Assembly: GCA_043749095.1 (NCBI GenBank)
Contig: JAYVEB010000076.1
Location: 1-16,043 of the forward strand
Direction of reading: 5' to 3'
Source: PBB1 sp043749095
GTDB lineage: Bacteria > Pseudomonadota > Gammaproteobacteria > Burkholderiales > Burkholderiaceae_C
DNA length: 16,043 nt
Below the pieces are notes generated by a model. It was not told the origin of the DNA. It ran no database searches and saw only the letters and a list, made by a program, of their open reading frames with translations. Within the stretch, counting starts at the first letter, position 1. Each line of letters opens with the position of its first letter. A program made the position numbers and the translations under genes. Of this stretch, positions 1 to 7,336 are shown piece by piece.

Positions 1-1
1 C

Positions 2-745
2 GCGGTGTTGCCGGTGACGCAGGTGCTCGGCAGCCATGTCAGCGCGCGCGGTGTGCCGGCGCATCGCATCATCATCGTTCCCAATGGCATCAACGAAGCC
101 CAGTTCGCCGCAGCGCCAGAGCCCGAAGCGGCCAAGCGCGCGCTGGGCTGGGAAGACTCGCTGATCCTCGGGTTCACCGGTTTCGTGCGCGACTGGCATG
201 GCGTGGATCGGGTGCTGCGCTGGATGGCCTCGCCGCAGGCACCGGCCTCGGCCAAGTTGCTGATGGTGGGAGACGGCCCGGCCCGGCCCGCGCTGGAGGC
301 CTTGGCGAGCGAGTTGTCCCTGGGCGACCGGGTTCGCTTCACCGGCGTGATCGACCGCCACCAGATCCCCGCCCATGTCGCCGCGTTCGACATCGCGCTG
401 CAGCCGGCCGTGGTGTCTTATGCGTCGCCGCTGAAATTGTTCGAGTACCTGGCGCTGGGCAAGGCGATCGTGGCGCCGCGTGTGCCCAATCTGGAAGAGG
501 TTCTGCGCGACGGTGAAAACGCCTTGCTGTTCGCTGCCGACCAGCCCGGTGCGTTGGAACAGGCGCTGAGCCGCCTGTGCGCCGATCCGGCGCTGCGGGC
601 TCAGGTGGCTGCCGGCGCCCGGGCGTCGATTGCGCTCCAGGGGCTGACCTGGCGAACCAATGCCCAGCGGGTGGTGGCATTGGCCCAGTCGCTGTTGCCA
701 GGTAAAGGCTTGCCGGCGGCGCTGGCGCCGGAGCAGATCGGATGA
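2..745 (+). CDS. Glycosyltransferase family 4, C-terminal part (5' end outside window)
   Basis: This is the C-terminal half to two thirds of a retaining GT-B glycosyltransferase of family GT4. It would transfer a sugar from a nucleotide-sugar donor to a growing glycan at the cytoplasmic face of the membrane. The frame is open to the left edge, so the N-terminal acceptor domain is missing and the GTG at position 5 is probably internal. Counting from that GTG, visible motifs are VPNG near residue 26, the donor-domain loop GFTGFVRDWHG at 56-66, MVGDGP at 87-92, and SPLKLFEYLALGKAIVAP at 141-158, which carries the conserved Glu region that binds the nucleotide sugar. The stop overlaps the next start as ATGA (742-745), so the two glycosyltransferases are translationally coupled. 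The sugar and linkage cannot be read from sequence. Confidence 0.9.
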   Translation, partial: AVLPVTQVLGSHVSARGVPAHRIIIVPNGINEAQFAAAPEPEAAKRALGWEDSLILGFTGFVRDWHGVDRVLRWMASPQAPASAKLLMVGDGPARPALEALASELSLGDRVRFTGVIDRHQIPAHVAAFDIALQPAVVSYASPLKLFEYLALGKAIVAPRVPNLEEVLRDGENALLFAADQPGALEQALSRLCADPALRAQVAAGARASIALQGLTWRTNAQRVVALAQSLLPGKGLPAALAPEQIG

Positions 746-1953
746 CCCGACCGGTGCGCACGCTGCTGTTCTCCACGCTCTATCCCAGCGCGGCACGGCC
801 GACGCATGGCATCTTTGTCGAGACGCGATTGCGAGAATTGCTCAAGAGCGGTGCCGTCGAGACTCGCGTCGTGGCCCCCGTGCCCTGGTTTTGGTCGACC
901 GATGAACGCTGGGGTGACCATGCCGCCATGGCCCGCACCCCGGAGCGCGAAACGCGTCATGGCATCGAGGTTGTACATCCCCGCTATCCCTTGTTGCCCA
1001 AGGTGGGGATGACCACGGCGCCGCTGCTGTTGGCCCTCGCGTCAGTGATCGCCTTCCGGCAGGTGATCCGTGACGGCTTCGACTTCGACGTCATCGATGC
1101 CCACTACTACTACCCCGATGGCGTCGCGGCGGCCCTGCTGGCGAGCTGGTTCGGCAAGCCGCTGACGATCACAGCGCGCGGCACCGACCTCAATCTCATT
1201 CCTCAATACACATTGCCTCGTCGCATGATGCATTGGGCCGCCCGTCGAGCGCAGGCCTCGATCGGTGTGTGCGCTGCACTCACCGACGTGCTGCGCGAAT
1301 GGGGCGTCGAGCCTGCTCGCCTGCACGTGATGCGCAACGGCGTAGACCTGCAGCGGTTCACGCCGCTGCCGCAGGCGGCGGCCCGGCAAGCGCTGGGTCT
1401 GCGCGAAGAGCAGCAACTGCTGCTGTCAGTGGGCCACCTGATCGACCGCAAGGGTCACGATCTGGTGATCCGTGCGCTGGCCGCGCTGGCGCCGGGCCAT
1501 CCGCAGGCCTGGCTCGTGGTCATCGGTGAAGGCACTGAGCGTGCGGCCTTGCAGGCGCTGGTCAACGAGTTGGGACTGCAGGACAAGGTCAGTTTCACTG
1601 GTGCGCTGCCGCAGACTGAGCTCCCCAGGTGGTACAGCGCGGCGGATGTGCTGGTGCTGGCTTCCAGCCGCGAAGGCTGGGCCAATGTGCTGCTGGAAGC
1701 CATGGCCTGCGGCACGCCGGTGGTGGCCAGCCGCATCTGGGGCACGCCCGAGGTGGTCACCGCGCCGGAAGCCGGGCGTCTGGTCAGCGAGCGCACGGGC
1801 GAGGCCTTCGCGCACGCCCTGCACGAACTGCTGAGCGCGCCGCCAGATCGCCAACGCACGCGCGCCTATGCCGAAGGTTTCAGCTGGGAGGCGACCAGCT
1901 GCGCCCAGGTCGACTTGTTCCGCACGCTGGCCCCGGTAGCTGCTCATGCGTGA
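742..1953 (+). CDS. Glycosyltransferase family 4
   Basis: This is a complete 403-residue GT-B glycosyltransferase of family GT4, expected in the cytoplasm at the inner membrane. The N-terminal half has the usual start with a cleft motif (STLYP...THGIFVE, residues 11-27) and the segment ARGTDLNLIPQ (145-155). The C-terminal half has MRNGVD (197-202), VIGEG (260-264) and the EX7E signature, E311 and E319, in EGWANVLLEAMACGTPVV. The length is normal for the family. The ATG at 742 is supported by GGAG at 730-733 with eight bases between, and by the 4-base overlap with the upstream glycosyltransferase. The 3' end overlaps the following membrane ligase by eight bases. Related GT4 enzymes are common in exosortase A loci. 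Donor and acceptor are unknown. Confidence 0.92.
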   Translation: MTRPVRTLLFSTLYPSAARPTHGIFVETRLRELLKSGAVETRVVAPVPWFWSTDERWGDHAAMARTPERETRHGIEVVHPRYPLLPKVGMTTAPLLLALASVIAFRQVIRDGFDFDVIDAHYYYPDGVAAALLASWFGKPLTITARGTDLNLIPQYTLPRRMMHWAARRAQASIGVCAALTDVLREWGVEPARLHVMRNGVDLQRFTPLPQAAARQALGLREEQQLLLSVGHLIDRKGHDLVIRALAALAPGHPQAWLVVIGEGTERAALQALVNELGLQDKVSFTGALPQTELPRWYSAADVLVLASSREGWANVLLEAMACGTPVVASRIWGTPEVVTAPEAGRLVSERTGEAFAHALHELLSAPPDRQRTRAYAEGFSWEATSCAQVDLFRTLAPVAAHA

Positions 1954-3295
1954 TCTCGTCCTGCTGCTGCTGCTGGTGGGCGCCTGCCTGTGGACGCTGC
2001 GCAGGCCTTGGGTGGGCGCGATCACATGGACCGTGGTCAGCCTGGGCAGTCCTCACGTGGCATTCGGATTTGCGGCCGCAGACTGGCCGGTCGCGACGGC
2101 GGTGGCGGTTTGCACGCTGGTGGGTATCTTGCTGACGACAGATCGCGACAACCCGTTCGCTGGCCCGGCGCCACTGGCCGTGCTGGCCTTGATGATCTGG
2201 TTTTGCATCACGTTGCCGTTTTCATTCGACGTCGACCTCAGCCTGCCCTTGTGGGAACGGTCGATGAAGATTTTCCTGATGCTCTTCGTCACCATGGCGC
2301 TGCTGAACACGCGCAAGAAGCTCGAGGTGTTCATTTGGTCGATCGTTATCTCCATCGGCTACTTCGGCGTCAAGGGGGGGCTGTTCACGCTGGCCACCGG
2401 CGGCAACTACCGCATCTGGGGCCCCGGGGGGTTCATCGGTGGCAACAACGAACTGGCGTTGGCGCTGATCATGATGATTCCGCTGATGCGTTATCTGCAG
2501 TTGCAGAGCCCCAGCAAGTGGATACGCCGCGGGCTGGTTTGCGCCATGGCCTTGTCTGCCATTGCAGCCATCGGAACCTACTCTCGAGGTGCGTTGCTGG
2601 GCATGACGGGCATGCTGCTGTTCTTCGTCTGGCGCAGTGACCGCAAGTTTGTATGGGCTAGCGCGATCATCTTGTTCGCGGTGCTGCTGTTGCCGTTGAT
2701 GCCCGACACCTGGTGGGAACGCATGGGTACGATCCGGACTTACGGGGAGGACAACTCAGCCCAAGGCCGTCTGACGGCATGGACGATGGCCTGGAATCTG
2801 GCCCAGGACCGCCTGATGGGAGGCGGTTTCATGGTGGCGCTCCCTTTTGTCTACGCGATCTACGCCCCGGAGGCAACGACATCACTTGTCGCCCACAGCA
2901 TCTACTTCCAGATCATGGGCGAACATGGGTTCATTGGTTTGTTCCTGTTCATGCTGGTGGGTGTTCTCACGTGGCTGGATGCGGCCAAACTCCGCCGCAC
3001 CTATGCCGGAAATGCCGATCTGAAATGGGCGGCCGACCTGGGTTCGATGATGCAGGTGAGCATGATCGGGTTTGCGGTCACCGGCGCCTTTCTCAGCATG
3101 GCCTACTTCGACCTGCCGTACAACGTGATGGCCATCTCCGCGCTGGCCTTGCGCATTGCCAGTCGAGAAGCGGCCAAGGGTGCGGCTGCCCGCAACGAAG
3201 AGTCGGCACCGAGCCCGCGACCCGAGCCGGCCCCCGATCGGGACCGGTACGACCGTGCTGCAGTGACGCATGAATCAGCCTCCGTGCGGCCTTGA
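1946..3295 (+). CDS. O-antigen ligase/polymerase family membrane protein, exosortase A-associated type
   Basis: This is a 449-residue polytopic inner-membrane protein of the Wzy/WaaL (O-antigen polymerase, PF04932) superfamily. About ten to twelve hydrophobic segments are visible between residues 3 and 410. The segment GGNYRIWGPGGFIGGNN (152-168), YSRGALLG (212-219), the periplasmic-loop motif GRLTAWTMAW (274-283) and AHSIYFQIMGEHG (316-328) match the subgroup described as probable O-glycosylation ligase, exosortase A system-associated (TIGR03097). Members are thought to polymerise or transfer lipid-linked glycan in the periplasm. The last 35 residues are hydrophilic and rich in Pro, Glu and Arg, probably a disordered tail. 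The start overlaps the upstream glycosyltransferase by eight bases. The subfamily name rests on remembered motif character, not a search. Whether it makes polymer or glycosylates protein is open. Confidence 0.88.
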   Translation: MRDLVLLLLLVGACLWTLRRPWVGAITWTVVSLGSPHVAFGFAAADWPVATAVAVCTLVGILLTTDRDNPFAGPAPLAVLALMIWFCITLPFSFDVDLSLPLWERSMKIFLMLFVTMALLNTRKKLEVFIWSIVISIGYFGVKGGLFTLATGGNYRIWGPGGFIGGNNELALALIMMIPLMRYLQLQSPSKWIRRGLVCAMALSAIAAIGTYSRGALLGMTGMLLFFVWRSDRKFVWASAIILFAVLLLPLMPDTWWERMGTIRTYGEDNSAQGRLTAWTMAWNLAQDRLMGGGFMVALPFVYAIYAPEATTSLVAHSIYFQIMGEHGFIGLFLFMLVGVLTWLDAAKLRRTYAGNADLKWAADLGSMMQVSMIGFAVTGAFLSMAYFDLPYNVMAISALALRIASREAAKGAAARNEESAPSPRPEPAPDRDRYDRAAVTHESASVRP

Positions 3296-3329
3296 GCAGC
3301 GCCGCACTGTGTGAACGGACGATGAGCGC

Positions 3330-4313
3330 ATGCCCTTGATCTCGCCGTTCCGGATGCTGTCGCCAGCAGGCACGCGTGCGCGCTTGTCCATCTTCATCTT
3401 CCATCGCGTGTTGCCGGCACCCGACCCGATGCAGCCCGGTGAACCGGACGCCGCCCGCTTCGAGCAGATCGTGCGCTTCGTGGCTCGGTACTTCCATGTG
3501 CTGCCCTTGGGCGAGGCCGCACGGAAGCTGCGTGCCGGGCAGCTGCCGCCTGCCGCCGCCTGCATCACCTTTGACGATGGTTATGCCGACAACCTGGGCG
3601 TGGCCGCGCTGATCCTCGCGCGTCACGGCGTCCCTGCCACGTTCTTTGTGTCCACCGGCTTCATCGACGGCGGCCGCATGTGGAACGACACGGTGATCGA
3701 AGCCCTGCGCCGCGCGCCACGCGGCGATCTGGACTGGACGTCATTTGGCGCGGGACGCTGGCGCATCGACGACGTGGCCTCGCGCATCGACGCCTGCCGG
3801 GCCGCGCTGGCTCACCTCAAGCCGATCGAGCCCAGCCAGCGCCTGCAGATCACCACCGAGATCGGCCATGCGGCCGGGCTGCCTTCGCAAAGCGATCTGA
3901 TGCTGACACGCGCAGGCGTCGTGCAACTGCGCGACATGGGCATGGAGATCGGCGCACACACCGTCAACCACCCGATCCTGCGCAGCGTCTCCGACCGGGT
4001 CGCTGCGGACGAAATCGGCGGCTCGCGCGAGACCTTGGCGCAGTGGCTGGGCGAAGCACCCCGGGTGTTCGCTTACCCCAACGGCGTGCCGGGCAGGGAC
4101 TACACCGGGCGCGACGTCCGGCTTGTCCGCCAGGCCGGGTTCGACGTCGCCGCCTCAACAGCCAAGGGCGTGGCGACGGTGGGCAGCGACATGCTTCAGC
4201 TGCCTCGCTTCACGCCCTGGGACCAGCAGATGGGCCGGTTTGCACTGCGCTGCGCTGCCAACATCGTGCAGGGGGTTGGCCCGGCCGTGCAAATCGTGAA
4301 AGAAATCGCGTGA
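3330..4313 (+). CDS. Polysaccharide deacetylase (NodB/CE4 family)
   Basis: This 327-residue protein has a NodB-homology domain that hydrolyses N- or O-acetyl groups from sugars with a bound metal ion. Visible motifs are IFIFHRVL (21-28), the motif 1 segment TFDDGYADN (80-88) with the catalytic-base and metal-binding aspartates D82 and D83, HTVNHP (210-215) with the two metal-binding histidines H210 and H214, and FAYPNG (248-253). The catalytic set looks complete. No signal peptide is apparent, so it may act in the cytoplasm on a lipid-linked intermediate, which is unusual for this family but common in glycan loci. The ATG at 3330 has only a weak ribosome binding site; an ATG at 3322 is in another frame and stops at once. 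It sits in the plus-strand glycan operon, 34 bases after the membrane ligase. Confidence 0.9.
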   Translation: MPLISPFRMLSPAGTRARLSIFIFHRVLPAPDPMQPGEPDAARFEQIVRFVARYFHVLPLGEAARKLRAGQLPPAAACITFDDGYADNLGVAALILARHGVPATFFVSTGFIDGGRMWNDTVIEALRRAPRGDLDWTSFGAGRWRIDDVASRIDACRAALAHLKPIEPSQRLQITTEIGHAAGLPSQSDLMLTRAGVVQLRDMGMEIGAHTVNHPILRSVSDRVAADEIGGSRETLAQWLGEAPRVFAYPNGVPGRDYTGRDVRLVRQAGFDVAASTAKGVATVGSDMLQLPRFTPWDQQMGRFALRCAANIVQGVGPAVQIVKEIA

Positions 4314-4326
4314 CGGAGACCGCTTG

Positions 4327-5163
4327 ATGCGCGTGCCCATCCGCCTGAGCCAGCTGCCGCGTTTCCTCCAGCAGACGGCGCAACGCACCGCGCTCGTCCG
4401 ACGCAAGGTGGCGCGTCGCCCCACGTTCCGTCTTTGCTACTTCAGCTGCCGGTCGTATTTCAGGTACCTGTACTGTGCGCTGCACAGCCTGACGCTGGTG
4501 GCACGTGACATCCGTTTCGAGGTCATCGTCTTCAGCGACATCGACCAGCCGCTGAGCGCAGATCAGATCGACGCACTCGGCGAGCTGATTCCCGGTATCC
4601 GTGTGATCCCATGGCCCAAGAGCATGGGCTGGGGCGCCACGCAGATCGGCTGGATCTGGAAGGCCTATGCATTGGCTGCCGAAGGTGCGGCGGACGACGA
4701 TGTCATTGCCCGCGTGGACTCCGATGTGTACTTCTTCAACGACCGCATCTTTCGCGCTGTCGAGCGCAGTTCGGCCGGCCTGATCGGCGATGGCCACTTC
4801 GTGGGCTTCAAGTACTGCCAGGGTGGCTGCTACTTCTTTCGCGCCCGGGCCATCCGCGAGATCGCTGCTTTCCTGGTGCAACGCTCGCTGTCCGATGAAC
4901 TTGATGCCGCCGGCATCAACGTCGAGGACATCGCGGCCGACCACTTCGCCAAGGCGATCGGTCAGCGCATCTGGATGACCTGGTTCATGATGTTTCCGGA
5001 CGAGCTGCGCAATGCGGGAGGCCTGAACCGATGGCAGCGCTGGAAGTTTTCCTGCCTGCACTTCGTGATGAAAAACAAGGCAGCGATGATCGAGTCCTAT
5101 GTCGAAGAGATGCTGGAGGGGGCCGAACGGACACGCTTCCTCGAGGCCTTGGACGTCGCCTGA
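4327..5163 (+). CDS. Putative GT-A-type glycosyltransferase, uncharacterised family
   Basis: I do not recognise a named family for this 278-residue protein. It looks like a GT-A-fold nucleotide-sugar transferase. After a basic N-terminus (residues 1-33) comes a Rossmann-like beta-alpha pattern (FRLCYFSC, then RFEVIVFSDID near 63-73) and a DxD-type metal site in ARVDSDVYFFND (128-139), which would hold Mn and the donor diphosphate. The segment GFKYCQGGCYFF (around 161-172) would line the acceptor side. There is no signal peptide or membrane helix. I chose the ATG at 4327 over the TTG just before it because GGAG at 4315-4318 lies eight bases upstream, directly after the deacetylase stop. It is the last gene of the plus-strand operon. 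It shares layout, but little sequence, with the gene at 8817-9743. Glycosyltransferase is an inference from the DxD motif and context. Confidence 0.7.
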   Translation: MRVPIRLSQLPRFLQQTAQRTALVRRKVARRPTFRLCYFSCRSYFRYLYCALHSLTLVARDIRFEVIVFSDIDQPLSADQIDALGELIPGIRVIPWPKSMGWGATQIGWIWKAYALAAEGAADDDVIARVDSDVYFFNDRIFRAVERSSAGLIGDGHFVGFKYCQGGCYFFRARAIREIAAFLVQRSLSDELDAAGINVEDIAADHFAKAIGQRIWMTWFMMFPDELRNAGGLNRWQRWKFSCLHFVMKNKAAMIESYVEEMLEGAERTRFLEALDVA

Positions 5164-5186
5164 AGCGACTGCCAAGAGTCACCGCA

Positions 5187-6050
5187 TCAACGATCGCCAC
5201 CGGAGCGGGCGGCAACGAAGGTCACGAGCGACGGATTGCGCTCGTCGGCCACCAACTGCACCTTGAAACCAGCCTGTCCACAGGTCGTGACGAAGTCTCG
5301 CCCGAACTCGTGGCACACGAGGAAGTCGCTTTTGTTGGCATCCTCGGCGCCATGGTGACTGGGTGGCAACTTGTGAACGATCGTCCCGTTCCTGATTTCG
5401 GCCCGTTGCCGCGAGCAGGGCTTGCTCCACACCACGGGAACTGAGAATACGTGCAGGCCGCCGGGCTTGAGGATTCTGGCGATCTCATGCAGGGCGCGAG
5501 CCGCGTCTGGAACGTGCTCCAGCACGTCGGAGGTGATGGCCAGGTCGAACGATTCATTCGGATAAGAGAGGTTCAGCAGGTCTTCCGACGGAATACCGGC
5601 CACTGAGCTGCCGAATTCCGAATAGCGCAGCCGCGGCAACTGCTGCAGCGTCTGGTGCAGATCTCCTGCCGCATTGATCTCCGCCACCTGAAGCGTTTGC
5701 ATCAGTGGGTCGGCGCACAATTCAGGCAAGGTCTTGGCGTTGGTGCCAATCATCGCGTTCATGCTGTTGACGATGCACAGCGCGAGATGACGGCTGCGCA
5801 GGTTGGAGCGACAGTGACTGCACCGCAAGCCTTCACGCTGGTCTATCCAGTTGGCCCAGGCGGGCCCCAACTCCCATTGCAGCACCAGCTCGGGCCACAG
5901 CACGCCGCGCATGAGCATCTGGGCATTCTGGCCGCAGGCCGGACAGGTTTCGCCGTCGAATCTGGCGTCGTCGAATCCTGAAAAGCGCTTGTGCAACGCC
6001 CGGCCAACCCTCAGAGCGCCTCTTGAGACGGGGGAAGCTTTGCTGTTCAT
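5187..6050 (-). CDS. Class I SAM-dependent methyltransferase with N-terminal zinc ribbon
   Basis: This is a 287-residue cytoplasmic methyltransferase. Two CxxC pairs, CPAC (36-39) and CSHC (77-80), form a likely zinc ribbon ahead of a class I SAM domain (about 115-280, Methyltransf_11 type). The SAM domain shows SYPNESFDLAITSDVLEHVPD (162-182) and ILKPGGLHVFSVP (193-205). Motif I is present in a loose form, QVAEINAAGDL (121-131). It probably methylates a sugar of the locus product. An in-frame TTG at 6089 gives 13 more residues; I prefer the ATG at 6050, although neither has a clear ribosome binding site. It is the last gene of the minus-strand run, tail to tail with the plus-strand operon (23 bases). 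Its GC looks lower than its neighbours (35/60 counted at 5341-5400 against 39/60 at 9181-9240), which hints at a different origin. Confidence 0.85.
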   Translation of the reverse strand: MNSKASPVSRGALRVGRALHKRFSGFDDARFDGETCPACGQNAQMLMRGVLWPELVLQWELGPAWANWIDQREGLRCSHCRSNLRSRHLALCIVNSMNAMIGTNAKTLPELCADPLMQTLQVAEINAAGDLHQTLQQLPRLRYSEFGSSVAGIPSEDLLNLSYPNESFDLAITSDVLEHVPDAARALHEIARILKPGGLHVFSVPVVWSKPCSRQRAEIRNGTIVHKLPPSHHGAEDANKSDFLVCHEFGRDFVTTCGQAGFKVQLVADERNPSLVTFVAARSGGDR

Positions 6051-6142
6051 CGGTCTGTTTATGCGTTCAAAGAGATGCACTTTAAACAAGCTCGAGCCCC
6101 TGTACCCGCAGTGACTTCGGCAGCCTGCAACGCTGCTGCTGG

Positions 6143-7300
6143 TCAGGCACCATCCACCGAGTAGTCGGATCGCTCGACCAGGGGCCAGAAGAGTCGCTCA
6201 ACGGCATGCGCCAAGGTGCCGTCAGTCTGCGCCATCTCGAGTGGAAAATCTTCTGCAGTCAACCCCAAGTTGCGCACGCTGGTCATCGCTTTCGGTCGAA
6301 ACCAGAACATTGTTCCTGCAAAGAACGGCGCCGATGCCGCAGCGGTGCCCACGGCGCCCCGCGCGCTCACCGCATCGATGGCCACTCTGTTCTTGGTGCG
6401 GTGCAGCGGATTTCCGGGGTGTATGGCGAGAGCCTTCGGCCCGATGAGGCCGAGCCGCGGGTCGCTGCGAAATCGCGAGAGCAGCGTCTTGACGCTGTCC
6501 GCCGAGCCCAGCAGCGCCAGCAGGACCTGATCCAGCCACGCGTCACCGCTGTTCATGTGCGGGCTGCGTTTGCTGTGCAGCTTGCAGACGGCGTCGTAGC
6601 GGTCGAACACGCCCCGCTCCAGCAAGCGCAGGAAGGGAAGCACGTCGCGGCCGCGGTTTGCGCCCGGTAGAAAGCGCACCGAGGGATGGTCGAGGGCCAC
6701 CCTTTCCAGGGCCCGAGTGCATGCGAACTCGGGGACGGTGACGTAGAGATCCCAGGGTTCCGGGATCGCTTGCAGCGCCAGGTGCAGCCTGGGCCACAAG
6801 TCTGGGTAGAACAGATGCAGGCACACGGCCACCCGCGCCGCGCCCTGTGGCATGGGCCCGTCGCGCTCGATGCGAGGAATACCGTGCCATCTCCCGGGGA
6901 AACTGTCGGTCTCGAGCAGGCGCGACAGCGCATCGATGGTGCATGGGGCGTCCTTCGACTGCTCGGCGCCGGCCAGTTCGGTCAGCAAGCCGGGTTCGAT
7001 CAACGGGTGGGTGGGCAGGGATGCAGCCGGCATGTCGACAAATGCATCGGGCAGCTGCCAGGGATACGCCGGCGCCTGGCCCCGGGTCTGGTAACCCAGT
7101 CCCGCTGCGGCGCAGGCGAGTTCAAGCTGAAGCAGCCGCTTGCAGGCGCTCGTGCCCAGTCTCAGCGCGCGGCGGATGGCGTGGGATTGGCCTCGCAGAA
7201 AGCGCCGAGCAGCGATGGCCGCATTCGGAGCCCGTGCGCGCTCATACGCGAGCAGTAGCCGGGCTGATTCAATGCCCAGCGACAGCAGCGATACCCGCAT
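6143..7300 (-). CDS. RgpF-like (rhamnan synthesis F family) protein
   Basis: This 385-residue protein carries an RgpF-type domain (PF05045) over roughly residues 157-378. Characteristic pieces are AVCLHLFYPDLW (158-169), PWDLYVTV (182-189), NRGRDVLPFL (215-224), YDAVCKLHSKRS (235-246), the GDAWLDQVLLALLG block (252-265), LGLIGP (283-288), FFAGTMFWFRP (326-336) and AQTDGTLAHAVERLFWPL (357-374). RgpF proteins act in rhamnose-containing glycan assembly in streptococci and recur in many O-antigen clusters, probably as glycosyltransferases. The first 155 residues, rich in Arg and Ala, match nothing I know. I chose the ATG at 7300 because AGAGG at 7307-7311 lies six bases upstream; the ATG at 7321, which adds seven residues, lacks one. 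The gene follows the flippase closely in the minus-strand operon. No membrane helix is evident. Confidence 0.87.
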   Translation of the reverse strand: MRVSLLSLGIESARLLLAYERARAPNAAIAARRFLRGQSHAIRRALRLGTSACKRLLQLELACAAAGLGYQTRGQAPAYPWQLPDAFVDMPAASLPTHPLIEPGLLTELAGAEQSKDAPCTIDALSRLLETDSFPGRWHGIPRIERDGPMPQGAARVAVCLHLFYPDLWPRLHLALQAIPEPWDLYVTVPEFACTRALERVALDHPSVRFLPGANRGRDVLPFLRLLERGVFDRYDAVCKLHSKRSPHMNSGDAWLDQVLLALLGSADSVKTLLSRFRSDPRLGLIGPKALAIHPGNPLHRTKNRVAIDAVSARGAVGTAAASAPFFAGTMFWFRPKAMTSVRNLGLTAEDFPLEMAQTDGTLAHAVERLFWPLVERSDYSVDGA

Positions 7301-7306
7301 GGGCGG

Positions 7307-7311
7307 CCTCT
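7307..7311 (-). promoter_or_regulatory. Ribosome binding site deciding the RgpF-like start
   Basis: On the minus strand this reads AGAGG, six bases before the ATG at 7300. It favours that start over the in-frame ATG at 7321, which has no purine-rich sequence at the right distance. Confidence 0.6.
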
Positions 7312-7336
7312 GTCGATCCATGGCCGATGGGACGCC

